A stretch of DNA of 62,304 nt from Chloroflexota bacterium (GTDB lineage: Bacteria; Chloroflexota; Anaerolineae; Caldilineales; Caldilineaceae), in NCBI GenBank assembly GCA_018969295.1, contig JAGWYN010000025.1:1-62304 (forward strand), written 5' to 3'. Below the pieces are notes generated by a model that saw only the letters and a program-made list of their open reading frames with translations, searched no databases and was not told the origin of the DNA. Positions 17,240 to 26,001 of this stretch are shown here, piece after piece (the first letter of the stretch is position 1; each line of letters begins with the position of its first letter). The position numbers and the translations under genes were made by a program.

Positions 17240-17872
17240 ATGAAGCGACCGTGGACAATCGGGTTGACCGGGAATATTGCCACTGGAAAGAGCACAGTGC
17301 TCGCCTACCTGGCGGCGCGTGGGGCGGCGGTGATCGACGCCGACAAGCTGGTCCACCGTGCGCTGGCCCCCGACGGGGCGGCCTACGCGGCGGTGCTCTC
17401 TGCCTTTGGCCCTGCGATTGTGGGCCCAGAGGGGCTGCTGGACCGGGCTTCCCTGGGGCAGATTGTCTTTGCCGACCCAAAACGTCTGGCTGAACTGGAG
17501 GCGCTGGTCCATCCTGCGGTTTTTGTGCTGGCCCAAGAGCAGTTGGTGGATGTAGACGCTCCCGTCGTGGTGATCGAGGCGATCAAGCTGTTGGAATCGG
17601 GTCGGCTGCTCCCACTTTGTGACGAAATTTGGGTGGTGACCGCCGACGAGAACACCCAGCTGCGCCGTCTGACCCAACAACGGGGGATGGATGCGGCAGA
17701 GGCGCGCCGCCGTATGGCGGCCCAGTCCAGCCCGGCGGAGAAGCTCCACCTGGCCCGCCAGCAGAGCCAGCGGACGCTCGTGATCGACAACAACGGCAGC
17801 AAGGAAGCCTTGCTCCAACAGCTGGATCGGATCTGGGACGAGCTGGCGTTCCGGCTGGAAACACAAAGGTAG
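17240..17872 (+). CDS. coaE: Dephospho-CoA kinase
   Basis: Phosphorylates the 3'-OH of the ribose of dephospho-CoA, the last step of coenzyme A synthesis. The 210-aa protein has the P-loop TGNIATGKST near the N-terminus, the DADKLVHRAL motif and the lid region RRLTQQRGMDAAEARRRMAAQ. The start is the first ATG after an extended -10 box with no ribosome binding site, so it is probably read from a leaderless mRNA. Begins a plus-strand cluster with a small membrane protein and dnaJ. Confidence 0.93.
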   Translation: MKRPWTIGLTGNIATGKSTVLAYLAARGAAVIDADKLVHRALAPDGAAYAAVLSAFGPAIVGPEGLLDRASLGQIVFADPKRLAELEALVHPAVFVLAQEQLVDVDAPVVVIEAIKLLESGRLLPLCDEIWVVTADENTQLRRLTQQRGMDAAEARRRMAAQSSPAEKLHLARQQSQRTLVIDNNGSKEALLQQLDRIWDELAFRLETQR

Positions 17873-17876
17873 ACCC

Positions 17877-18068
17877 ATGAAGCGACTCCAACAATTCTGG
17901 AACGAGCACCCGGTGCTCTCCAACTGGGCTGTTCTGGCGGTGGGGATGGTGGTGATTCTGTACTTCAGTGCTCGCCACGTCGGTTTTGAGCCGACCCAGT
18001 GGGTTGCCCTGGTGGGCGCCACCGTCGGCCTGGCAGGGCTGTGCGCCTGGATCATCAACTGGGAATAA
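17877..18068 (+). CDS. Small membrane protein of unknown function
   Basis: 63 aa, starting 4 bp after the coaE stop and ending 26 bp before dnaJ. Two hydrophobic helices are predicted by eye (NWAVLAVGMVVILYFSAR and WVALVGATVGLAGLCAWII) with a short basic N-terminus. Not recognised as any family. The tight spacing and uniform codon use argue that it is translated. Confidence 0.65.
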   Translation: MKRLQQFWNEHPVLSNWAVLAVGMVVILYFSARHVGFEPTQWVALVGATVGLAGLCAWIINWE

Positions 18069-18094
18069 GCGACCATTCTGACAAAGTGAAACCT

Positions 18095-19219
18095 ATGGAA
18101 AAACAAGACTATTACGAAGTCCTGGGTGTGGCACGTGACGCCAACAAAGATCAGCTCAAGCGGGCGTTTCGCAAGCTGGCACAGCAGTATCACCCCGACG
18201 TCAACAAAGCTCCCGACGCTGAAATCCGTTTCAAAGAGATCAACGAAGCCTACCAGGTGCTCTCCGACGACGAAAAACGGGCGATCTACGACCGCTACGG
18301 CCATGCCGGGCTGCAAGGCAGCAGCGCCGGAGGGGGCGACATGGGCGGGTTCAACGATCTGGGCAGCATTTTTGAAGAGCTCTTCGGCGGCATCGGTCGC
18401 GGCGGGGCGGCCAACCGGCGCCAGCCGCGGCGGGGCGCTGACCTGCGCGCCGACATCCGCTTAACGTTCGAGGAAGCAGTCTTCGGCGCCGAACGGGACC
18501 TGGACATCCCGCGCATGGAAGCGTGCGAACGCTGCCAGGGCAGCGGGGCAGAACCGCCGACTGCGCCCGTCGTCTGCTCTGCCTGCAACGGCAGCGGCGA
18601 AGTCAAACGCCGTCAGCAGAGCCCGCTCTTTGGGACGGTGGTGACCGCCTCCCCCTGCCCGACCTGCAGCGGAACCGGCGAGGTCATCCCCTCCCCCTGC
18701 CAGAAATGCCGAGGGCGCAAGCATATGCGGGTCACCCGCAAAATCAACGTCAAGATCCCAGCCGGGGTCGACGAGGGGACCCGCATCCGCCTGGCTGGCG
18801 AAGGGGAAGCCGGCCAGCTGGGCGGGCCGGCTGGCAACCTCTATGTGGTCGTGTCGGTAGAGCCCCACCGCTTCTTTGTGCGCAACGGCAGCGACATCCT
18901 GCTCGAACTGCCGATCAACGTGGCCCAGGCCGCCCTGGGCGCCACGATCCGCATCCCCACCCTCGAAGGCGAAGCCGAATCGCTCGAGATCCCCGCCGGC
19001 ACCCAGACTGGTTCCCAGTTCCGCCGCCGGGGGCTCGGCATCCCCCACCTGCAACGCAACGGGCGCGGGGACATGATCATCACCACCCGCGTCGAGATTC
19101 CAACCAAGCTGACCGCCGAGCAGAAAGATCTCTTCCGCCAGCTGTCCCGCACCTTCGGCGACGCCGGCCCGCGCGAAGAGTCCAAAGGCTTCTTCGACCG
19201 CCTGTTCGGGTCGGACTGA
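18095..19219 (+). CDS. dnaJ: Chaperone protein DnaJ
   Basis: Hsp40 co-chaperone that delivers clients to DnaK and stimulates its ATPase. 374 aa: J domain at residues 4-65 with the HPD motif (QQYHPDVNK), a short Gly-rich linker (about 75-110), a zinc-binding domain with four CxxC repeats (CERCQGSG, CSACNGSGEV, CPTCSGTGEV, CQKCRGRK) and the C-terminal beta domains. The fourth repeat lacks the last glycine. dnaK and grpE are not in the window. prmA follows after 3 bp. Confidence 0.95.
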   Translation: MEKQDYYEVLGVARDANKDQLKRAFRKLAQQYHPDVNKAPDAEIRFKEINEAYQVLSDDEKRAIYDRYGHAGLQGSSAGGGDMGGFNDLGSIFEELFGGIGRGGAANRRQPRRGADLRADIRLTFEEAVFGAERDLDIPRMEACERCQGSGAEPPTAPVVCSACNGSGEVKRRQQSPLFGTVVTASPCPTCSGTGEVIPSPCQKCRGRKHMRVTRKINVKIPAGVDEGTRIRLAGEGEAGQLGGPAGNLYVVVSVEPHRFFVRNGSDILLELPINVAQAALGATIRIPTLEGEAESLEIPAGTQTGSQFRRRGLGIPHLQRNGRGDMIITTRVEIPTKLTAEQKDLFRQLSRTFGDAGPREESKGFFDRLFGSD

Positions 19220-19222
19220 ACG

Positions 19223-20194
19223 ATGGCCGCAGAGACCATTCTGGAAATTGCGGTCGAATGTGACGCCGAAGCCGCCGAGGCAGTCAGCGAGCTCTTCAAC
19301 CGCTACAACGGCGGGGACTACGACAGCGACAGCGCGGCCGGAGAAGCCAGCGGCGGCGGCGCTGTGATCGAAACGACCGGCTACGACGATTTCAACGAGC
19401 CGATCGACGGCCAGTTTCGCATCGTCGTCAAAACCTATCTCAAACCGGGCGAGCGCGGCACAGCCATCCGCCGCCAGATCGAAGAGGGGCTCTGGTTTCT
19501 CTCCCGCATCTACCCGATCCCCGAACCCCAGGTGCGTAGCCTGCGCGAGGAAGATTGGGCCCATGCCTGGAAACGGTTCTACAAACCGCTGCGCGTCGGC
19601 CAGCGCGTCCTGCTCAAACCGAGCTGGGAAACGGTCGAATGCGCCCCCGGCGACCTGGTCGTCGAGCTGGACCCGGGCATGGCCTTCGGCACCGGGCTGC
19701 ACCCCAGCACACGGCTCTGCATTGCCGCCCTCGAAACATATGTCCAACCCGGCTTCGCCGTGCTGGACCTGGGCACCGGCAGCGGGGTGCTGGCGATCGT
19801 CGCCCACAAACTGGGTGCCACCCCGTTGCTGGCCACCGATATCGACCCGATCGCCGTCACGGTCGCCAGCGAGAACGCCGCCCTCAACGGCGTGCCCCTG
19901 GCTGTGGCCGGCGGCCTCCAGGTCCAGCTCGGCAGCGTCCCCGCCGACAGGGCTGGCCAGTTCGACCTGGTCGTGGCCAATATCCTCGCCGAAGTCCTGG
20001 TCAAACTCTTCGACGCCGACTACAGCTACCCACCCCTGACAGCCCCCCTCAAACCAGGCGGGCTCCTCTTGCTGGCGGGGATCCTCGAGACGCGCGCCGA
20101 CTGGGTGGTCGACGCGGCCCGACGGCATGGCTGCACCCTGATCGACCGCAGAGAGGAAGGCGACTGGGTGGCACTGGTTGTGCGCAAAGAGTGA
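19223..20194 (+). CDS. prmA: Ribosomal protein L11 methyltransferase
   Basis: SAM-dependent methylation of ribosomal protein L11. The 323-aa protein has the class I methyltransferase motif LDLGTGSGVLAIVAHKLGA, the acidic ATDIDPIAV and the substrate motif NILAEVL. The N-terminal targeting domain (about residues 1-110) contains an acidic insert rich in D/G/S not seen in short PrmA. It starts 3 bp after dnaJ; the order dnaJ-prmA-rsmE is common in bacteria. Confidence 0.93.
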   Translation: MAAETILEIAVECDAEAAEAVSELFNRYNGGDYDSDSAAGEASGGGAVIETTGYDDFNEPIDGQFRIVVKTYLKPGERGTAIRRQIEEGLWFLSRIYPIPEPQVRSLREEDWAHAWKRFYKPLRVGQRVLLKPSWETVECAPGDLVVELDPGMAFGTGLHPSTRLCIAALETYVQPGFAVLDLGTGSGVLAIVAHKLGATPLLATDIDPIAVTVASENAALNGVPLAVAGGLQVQLGSVPADRAGQFDLVVANILAEVLVKLFDADYSYPPLTAPLKPGGLLLLAGILETRADWVVDAARRHGCTLIDRREEGDWVALVVRKE

Positions 20195-20198
20195 CCGG

Positions 20199-20990
20199 GT
20201 GGCCCCCTTCGATCCGACCGCCTGGCGGCCCGCGCACCACCGCTTCTTCGTCGCAGCCCCGCTGCTGCCCGGCACGACCCACCAGGTGGATGCGCTGGCC
20301 CACCAGCTTGCTGTGGTGCTGCGGCTGAACGACGGCGACACCCTCCACCTCTTCAACGGCGACGGCTGCGAATACCTCGCCACACTCCAGCATCTGACCC
20401 CGCGGCAAGCCACGGTCGCCGTGCTGGCCGCACGCCCCGCCCTTGCCGACCCCACGTTTGAGCTGACCCTCTTCCAGTGCAGCCTCAAACAAGACAAATT
20501 TGACTGGGTCCTGCAAAAAGGAACCGAGCTGGGGGTCACCCGCTTCTGCCCCGTCGTCAGCGCACGCAGCATCGTCCGCCCCGCCGCAGCGCTGCACACC
20601 AAACAGAGCCGCTGGGAGACGATCGTGCGCGAAGCCACCGAACAGTGTGGACGCACCCAGCCCCCCCCGATCGCCGCAGCCGTCGACTGGCCCCCCCCCC
20701 CGCTGCCGCCAGGAACCGCCGCCTTCGTCGCCTGGGAAGAGGCCGACCCCACCACCCTGCGGCTCGGCGACGCCGTCACAGCTCGCCTCTCCTCCCCCAC
20801 CACTCCCTTCGCACTGCTGGTCGGCCCGGAAGGCGGGCTGCTCGGCCGCGAGATCGAAGAGCTGCTCCAGGCCGGCTGGCAGCCGGTCAGCCTGGGCAGG
20901 CGCATTTTGCGCGCAGAGACCGCTGCCGTCGCCGGGCTGGCACTCATGGCCGAACGCCTCGACACCCGGCAACGCAACACAAAGGGGTGA
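20199..20990 (+). CDS. rsmE: 16S rRNA (uracil-1498-N3)-methyltransferase
   Basis: SPOUT-family methyltransferase for U1498 of 16S rRNA. 263 aa from the GTG at 20199 (AAAGAG upstream); a TTG further upstream overlaps prmA. The N-terminal PUA-like domain starts HHRFFVAAPLL, and the C-terminal knotted SAM site is intact: LLVGPEGGLLGREIEELL and SLGRRILRAETAAVAGL. It ends the dnaJ-prmA-rsmE set; a new promoter follows at 21008. Confidence 0.93.
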   Translation: MAPFDPTAWRPAHHRFFVAAPLLPGTTHQVDALAHQLAVVLRLNDGDTLHLFNGDGCEYLATLQHLTPRQATVAVLAARPALADPTFELTLFQCSLKQDKFDWVLQKGTELGVTRFCPVVSARSIVRPAAALHTKQSRWETIVREATEQCGRTQPPPIAAAVDWPPPPLPPGTAAFVAWEEADPTTLRLGDAVTARLSSPTTPFALLVGPEGGLLGREIEELLQAGWQPVSLGRRILRAETAAVAGLALMAERLDTRQRNTKG

Positions 20991-21007
20991 ATGGAGAATG
21001 CACCTGT

Positions 21008-21037
21008 TTGACGCCGACCCACCCCTCCAGGTATACT
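21008..21037 (+). promoter_or_regulatory. Promoter of trxB-murJ
   Basis: TTGACG, an 18-bp spacer and TATACT, followed by a leader of about 62 nt containing AAAGGAA before the trxB ATG. Confidence 0.65.
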
Positions 21038-21105
21038 TTTTACTATAAAAAACGTAGCGCACACCTACTGCGCTGTTTGAATCCGTCCAAGAAAGGAACG
21101 ACAGC

Positions 21106-22137
21106 ATGTCACAGACAAATGGCAACAGCCCCCACAGCGAACGGCCGATCGAGAACGTGGTGATCGTCGGCAGCGGGCCTGCTGGCTTCACCGCGGGCCT
21201 CTATGCGGCGCGCGCCAATCTCTCCCCGCTGCTCATCACCGGCAACGACTACGGCGGCCAGGTCACCATCACCTACGACATTGAAAACTATCCTGGCTTC
21301 CCAGAGAGCCTGAGCGGCCCGGAGCTGGTCGAAAAATTTAAGGCTCAGGCCGAAAAATTTGGCACACGCGTCGAATTTGACTATGTGAATGAGATCGTGG
21401 TCGACCGCCATCCTTTTGTCGTGCGGACCGCCAATGGGGCTGAATACCAGACGCGCACCCTGATCCTCTGCACCGGCGCCCGCCCCCGCTATCTGGAGGT
21501 GCCAGGCGAGCAGGAGTTGACCGGCAAGGGGGTCAGCTACTGCGCCACCTGCGACGGCTTTTTCTTCCGCGGCAAGGATGTGCTGGTGGTCGGCGGCGGG
21601 GACAGCGCGGCCGAGGAGGCGATCTTCCTCACCCGTTACGCCCGCCGGGTCCGCATTCTCCACCGTCGTGACCGGCTGCGGGCCAGCAAAATTTTGCAGG
21701 ACCGTGTGCTGAGCAACCCCAAGATCGAGATGGTGTGGAACACGGTGGTCACGGAGATTCTGGGCAAGAACGGCTCGGTGTCTGCTGTGCGCACCTTTGA
21801 CACTGTCACCGGCGCGACAGGCCAGCTGGAGACCGACGGGGTCTTTATCTTTGTGGGCCATTTGCCCAACAACGACCTGTTTCCGGGCAAGCTGGAGCTG
21901 GACGCCGACGGCCATCTGATCACAGACCGCAAACTGCGCACCAATGTGCCGGGGGTTTTTGCAGCGGGCGAGATTCAGGACAAGGTATTCAAACAGGTCG
22001 CGACCAGCGTGGGGCAGGGCTGTGCGGCGGCGATGTCGGCCACCCGATTTCTGGAGGAGCTCGAAGCGGGCCATGGGGTTGACTGGCGTGCCGACCCGCG
22101 TGAGTTTGTCGCCGAGCGGGCTGCGGTGCCAGCTTGA
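21106..22137 (+). CDS. trxB: Thioredoxin reductase
   Basis: NADPH-dependent flavoenzyme that reduces thioredoxin. 343 aa. FAD motif VIVGSGPAGFTAGLYAARA near the N-terminus, redox-active disulfide CATCDGFFFRGKD, NADPH motif VVGGGDSAAEEA with HRRDRLRASKILQ, and the C-terminal FAD contact GVFAAGEIQDK. The last matches the GVFAAGDV family motif with E-I in place of D-V. murJ starts 12 bp later. Confidence 0.95.
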   Translation: MSQTNGNSPHSERPIENVVIVGSGPAGFTAGLYAARANLSPLLITGNDYGGQVTITYDIENYPGFPESLSGPELVEKFKAQAEKFGTRVEFDYVNEIVVDRHPFVVRTANGAEYQTRTLILCTGARPRYLEVPGEQELTGKGVSYCATCDGFFFRGKDVLVVGGGDSAAEEAIFLTRYARRVRILHRRDRLRASKILQDRVLSNPKIEMVWNTVVTEILGKNGSVSAVRTFDTVTGATGQLETDGVFIFVGHLPNNDLFPGKLELDADGHLITDRKLRTNVPGVFAAGEIQDKVFKQVATSVGQGCAAAMSATRFLEELEAGHGVDWRADPREFVAERAAVPA

Positions 22138-22149
22138 ACGGAGTGTCCG

Positions 22150-23754
22150 GTGGCTGAACAGACCGAGCAGGCCGGGTCGCCGGGGGGCCTGGCCCGCTCG
22201 GCGGGGCTGTTGGCCTTGGGCAACCTGGCCAGCCGACTGCTGGGGCTGCTGCGCGAAATTTTGATCGCGGCGATCTTTGGGGCTACAGGCCAGGTCAGCG
22301 CCTTCCGTGTGGCCGCCCAGGTGCCATCCCTGCTCTACGATTTTCTGGTGGGGGGGATGCTGAGCGCGGCGCTGGTCCCTGTGCTGAGCGAATATGCCCG
22401 CCAGGGCCGGCCGGCGCTGGTTCAGGCGGGCAGCGCGCTGCTTTCGGTCTTTGTTGTCCTGTTGGCCGGGGTGGTGTTGCTGCTGGAAGTGGCAGCCCCC
22501 CACCTGGCTTTTTTGTTGGCCGGGGGGCTGGCGGGCTTTGACCCGGAGCTGCTGGCGTTGACGACCCAGCTGATCCGCTGGCTGGCCCCCGCTGTCTGGG
22601 TGCTCTCGGTCGCCGGTGTGTGGGTGGCGCTGCTGTATGCGCTGCAGCGGTTTGCCCTGCTGTCGTTGGCGACCGCCGTCTTCAACCTGGGCATGGTGCT
22701 GGCAGCGCCGCTGTTGGCGCCGCTGCTGGGCATCTTCAGCCTGGCGGTCGGCCTGCTGCTGGGCAGCCTGGCTCAGCTGCTGCTGGTCGCCTTCGACCTG
22801 CGGCGGGCCGGGCTGGCCCTCCGGCTGACCCTTCGTTTCGACCACCCTGCCCTGCGCCGCATCTTGCGGCTCTACCTGCCGATCGCGGCAGGGCTGGCGG
22901 TCAGCCTCTTGCAGGTGGGGCTCGACCGCCGCCTGGCCAGCGCCACCGGTGCCCAGAGCATTGCCTGGATGGCCAACGCCACGACGCTGCAGCAGCTGCC
23001 GCTTGGCCTGGTCAGCGTGGCGATTTCCCTGGCGGCGCTGCCAAGGCTGAGCCAATTTTTTGCAGCGGGCGACGAGCATGGCTACCGTCAGACACTGGCC
23101 AGCGGGCTGCGCATGGTCTGGATGTGGGTGCTGCCGGCCGGCGTGCTGCTCTGGCTGCTGGGCACGCCGGTCACCCGCCTGCTCTTCGAGCGGGGGGCCT
23201 TCACCCCGCTCGACACCGCCCAGGTCGCACAGGCTTTGAACCTATATCTGTTGGGCATGCTCTGTGCTGCGGTCGACTATCCGCTCAACTTTGCCTTTTA
23301 CGCCCGCTTCAACACCTGGCTGCCGGCCGCGGTCGGGGTCTTGAGCGTCATCCTCTACACGGTCGTGGCCCTGGCGCTGGTGCAGCGGCTGGGTTTTTTG
23401 GGGCTGGTGTGGGCCGACACCGCCAAGCAGGCAGGCCATGCCGGGCTGATGATCCTGCTCCTCTGGCGTTTTGTCGGCCCGCTGCGGGGGAAGACGCTGC
23501 AGGGGTTTGCGCAGGTGGGGCTGGCGGGCGGCGCCATGGCAGCCACCGTCTCGCTCATCGCCCAGCCGCTGCGCTCCTGGCTGCCGCCCGGCTGGGCCGG
23601 CGACCTGGCGCTGGTCAGCCTGGCCAGCACTGTCGGCCTCTCGGTCTACGGCTGGCTGCTGTGGACGATGAAGCTGGCTGAAGCACAGCAGATCGGGCTG
23701 TTCCTCCAGACCAGGCTGCGCAGACGGACCGCCCCCCCCCTCGATTCGGCATGA
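22150..23754 (+). CDS. murJ: Lipid II flippase MurJ (MviN family)
   Basis: Polytopic membrane protein (534 aa, about 14 helices) that moves lipid-linked peptidoglycan precursor across the membrane. The N-terminal MurJ signature SRLLGLLREILIAAIFGATG is complete and followed by FRVAAQVPSLLYDFLVGGMLSAALVP. The essential cavity arginines and the GXFT-like motif FERGAFTPLDTAQVAQAL are present. GTG start. It shares the trxB transcript; cell-wall genes elsewhere in the window are the amidase (29975) and the FtsB-like protein. Confidence 0.92.
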   Translation: MAEQTEQAGSPGGLARSAGLLALGNLASRLLGLLREILIAAIFGATGQVSAFRVAAQVPSLLYDFLVGGMLSAALVPVLSEYARQGRPALVQAGSALLSVFVVLLAGVVLLLEVAAPHLAFLLAGGLAGFDPELLALTTQLIRWLAPAVWVLSVAGVWVALLYALQRFALLSLATAVFNLGMVLAAPLLAPLLGIFSLAVGLLLGSLAQLLLVAFDLRRAGLALRLTLRFDHPALRRILRLYLPIAAGLAVSLLQVGLDRRLASATGAQSIAWMANATTLQQLPLGLVSVAISLAALPRLSQFFAAGDEHGYRQTLASGLRMVWMWVLPAGVLLWLLGTPVTRLLFERGAFTPLDTAQVAQALNLYLLGMLCAAVDYPLNFAFYARFNTWLPAAVGVLSVILYTVVALALVQRLGFLGLVWADTAKQAGHAGLMILLLWRFVGPLRGKTLQGFAQVGLAGGAMAATVSLIAQPLRSWLPPGWAGDLALVSLASTVGLSVYGWLLWTMKLAEAQQIGLFLQTRLRRRTAPPLDSA

Positions 23755-23803
23755 CACAGCCAGCGACAGTCGTGCATCCCGAGGGGGCGGCACAAATTAG
23801 AAC

Positions 23804-23832
23804 TTGACGGCTCCCCGGTTTGCTGCTAGGAT
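23804..23832 (+). promoter_or_regulatory. Promoter upstream of the structured leader
   Basis: TTGACG, a 17-bp spacer and TAGGAT. The next start codon of a recognisable protein is 372 bp downstream, so the transcript would begin with a long untranslated segment. Confidence 0.5.
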
Positions 23833-23838
23833 GGGGAA

Positions 23839-24125
23839 AGATCAGTCGTTTCGTTGATGTTTAGATCAGGCAACTCATACCGAGATTGCGGTCAGGAGCT
23901 GTCCGTTCGGGCAGCGTGGGGCACCCCAAATCGTCTTCTACAAGTTCGTTGTCGGATGGGTTCTGACAGGACACAGTTCGGCGGCTGTTTTCCGTATGGG
24001 GCATCAGCGGGTATGCAATACGGGGGTCTGAATTGACCGAAGGCGACTGATAAGAACGCGGCAACCGTGGCCATTGAAGCCATGCGCATCAAACCGAAGG
24101 AGGTAAAATCCAGCAAACGACAGAA
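23839..24125 (+). ncRNA. Candidate structured RNA or long leader, unassigned
   Basis: No protein of recognisable family is encoded here, yet the RNA would fold densely. A closing helix pairs GTCGTTT (23845-23851) with AAACGAC (24115-24121). Inside are a 7-bp hairpin at 23898-23915 (GCTGTCCG side), TGTCGGA/TCTGACA (23950-23968), a nested CCGTAT/ATACGG with an inner GCAT/ATGC (23992-24023), GGTC/GACC (24026-24039) and TGGC/GCCA (24068-24082). It resembles none of the riboswitch or housekeeping RNA signatures I know. It could be a free ncRNA or the regulatory leader of the sugar ABC operon. Confidence 0.4.
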
Positions 24126-24203
24126 TTGCCGATGCTGACCCAGAGTATTTTTGTCAAGTCAAACTTTTCTACTCCACAAATTGCACAAAGAGGTGAACAA
24201 TCC

Positions 24204-25838
24204 ATGCGCAAGCAGTTTTTTTCCCTGTTCTCCGTCTTGATTCTTTTTGCGCTGGTGCTGAGCGCCTGCGGCGCCCCTGCGGCGCCGGCTGCCCAGCCCG
24301 CCACGGACGGTGGCCCGGTCGTCGATGAGGGGCAGGCGGCCACCGTTGTCGAGGCAGGCGAGTTGGTTCCTCCGGTAGTGGCAGAAGCGTGTGAGGGCGA
24401 AGCCTGTTTCTGTCAAGACAAAACCGTCACCGTGATCGTCAACACCGCTGGGGAAAAAGGCCCGATCTCGGGGCCCTTCTACGAGGTGCGCGATGAATTT
24501 CAGGCTGCCACCGGTGCAACCCTGGAGATCGTCGAGGTCCCCTTTGCCGAGCATTTCCCCAAACTGTTGACCGACATGACGACCGGCACCGGCCAGTACG
24601 ACACGTCGATCGCAGGTGCCTGGTGGTTGGGTGACCTGGTCGGCGGCGACTACATTTTGCCGCTCGACGAGTACTACAGCGACACGACAGGCAAATACCC
24701 GGCGTGGGATATCGAGGATGTCCAGCAGGGCCCGCGCAACCTGCTGACCTACGACAACAAGCTCTACATGGTCGGCAACGACCACGACGGGCAGGTCATG
24801 TACTACCGCAGCGACCTGTTTGCCGACCCGGCACACCAGGCTGCCTTCAAAGAGCAGTACGGCTATGACCTTAAAGTGCCGGACACCATGCAGGAGTTCC
24901 GGGATGCGGCCGAGTACTTCAACGGCAAAGACCTCAACGGGGACAGCACGCCAGACAACGGGCTGACCATGCACCTCAAGGTAGGGGGGCAGGGCATGTT
25001 CCACTTCATGTCCTTCGCCGCTCCCTTTGTCATCGGCCCCGACAACCCCAATCTCTTCTGGTTTGACCCAGCCACGATGGAACCGCTCATGGGCAGCCCG
25101 GGCCATGTCCGCGCCATGGAGACACTGATCGACCTGGTGCAGTTTGGCCCCGAAGCCATGATGGGCTGGAGCCTGGGTGAGTCGTGGGATCACTTCCTGC
25201 GCGGCCAGGCAGCGCTCACCTTCACCTGGGGTGATCTGGGTGCGCTGGCACAGCAGGAAGGCAGCCAGGTCAAGGGCAAGACCGGCGCAGCCCCCATGCC
25301 CGGCACCACCGAGTACTACGACATTGCTGCGGGCGAGTGGAAGCAGACCGAAGCCCCCAACAAGGTGGGCAACACCACCGGCGGCTCGTGGGCCGGCGTC
25401 ATCTCCAAATTCTCCGACGCGCCGGACTGCACCTACTATTTGCTGGCGTTGATGGCCAACCCGGCCAAATCTGAGGTGTACGCCTACCGTGGCTGGGACG
25501 GTGTGGACCCAGGCCGCTTCAGCCACTACCTCGAACCGAACGGCACCAACACGATCGACGGCTACCTGGCCGCAGGCTGGGACGCAGCCGACGCCGAGGC
25601 GTACACCAACGCCTACTTCGAAAACTTCGGCGCCGAGATGCAGTTCCCCTATCTGCGCATCCCAGGCACCTTCGAGTACTGGACAGCGCTCGACATTCAT
25701 CTGTCGGAGGCGGCCACCGGCCAGCGCAGCGCCAGCGACGCGCTCGCCGCCACCGTCGAAGACTTCAACGCCATCACAGACCGGCTGGGCCGCGACCAGC
25801 AGCGCGAAATTTATATCAAGTCCCTCGGGCTTGAATAA
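24204..25838 (+). CDS. Sugar ABC transporter substrate-binding lipoprotein (family 1)
   Basis: Extracellular receptor of a carbohydrate ABC importer. 544 aa from the ATG at 24204 (AAAGAGGTG upstream). Signal peptide with lipobox LVLSAC (Cys22), then an acidic linker, then a long SBP_bac_1 fold: EVRDEFQAATGATLEIVEVPF, YDTSIAGAWWLGDLV, LYMVGNDHDGQVMYYRSDLF. Length exceeds the usual 400-450 aa, as in ThuE/trehalose- or polyol-type receptors, but the ligand cannot be named. A GC hairpin separates it from its permeases; no ATPase gene is linked, so it probably borrows a shared MsmK-type ATPase. Confidence 0.85.
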   Translation: MRKQFFSLFSVLILFALVLSACGAPAAPAAQPATDGGPVVDEGQAATVVEAGELVPPVVAEACEGEACFCQDKTVTVIVNTAGEKGPISGPFYEVRDEFQAATGATLEIVEVPFAEHFPKLLTDMTTGTGQYDTSIAGAWWLGDLVGGDYILPLDEYYSDTTGKYPAWDIEDVQQGPRNLLTYDNKLYMVGNDHDGQVMYYRSDLFADPAHQAAFKEQYGYDLKVPDTMQEFRDAAEYFNGKDLNGDSTPDNGLTMHLKVGGQGMFHFMSFAAPFVIGPDNPNLFWFDPATMEPLMGSPGHVRAMETLIDLVQFGPEAMMGWSLGESWDHFLRGQAALTFTWGDLGALAQQEGSQVKGKTGAAPMPGTTEYYDIAAGEWKQTEAPNKVGNTTGGSWAGVISKFSDAPDCTYYLLALMANPAKSEVYAYRGWDGVDPGRFSHYLEPNGTNTIDGYLAAGWDAADAEAYTNAYFENFGAEMQFPYLRIPGTFEYWTALDIHLSEAATGQRSASDALAATVEDFNAITDRLGRDQQREIYIKSLGLE

Positions 25839-25875
25839 AACAATTCTGCCGATTCCATCTTGAACGGGTGGAGAG

Positions 25876-25911
25876 GGCTGCGGTGTCCCCCGGCCGGGGG
25901 ACACCGCAGCC
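25876..25911 (+). promoter_or_regulatory. Perfect 36-bp palindrome between binding-protein and permease genes
   Basis: Two exact 18-bp arms (beginning GGCTGCGGTG) with no loop bases, 37 nt after the binding-protein stop and 90 nt before the permease start. No U-run follows. It would make a very stable mRNA 3' hairpin. Confidence 0.7.
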
Positions 25912-26001
25912 TCCCAAAGATTCAGACGAACCTGGAGAAGCTGTCAGCTCCTGTGCAGGGCAACACTGGCAGAAACGTCTACAACTCCTGGAGCTGTCGT
26001 T

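Noticed and set aside
23854..24036. Short frame of 60 codons inside the structured leader.
   Set aside because: No ribosome binding site or family; the helices explain the sequence better.
24023..24125. Possible tmRNA (GGGG...GAATTGACCG start and AGCAAACGACA before a coding stretch, about 90 nt apart).
   Set aside because: No tag peptide ending in Ala-Ala with stop, no T-arm and no CCA-paired acceptor were found on either side, so the resemblance is probably accidental.
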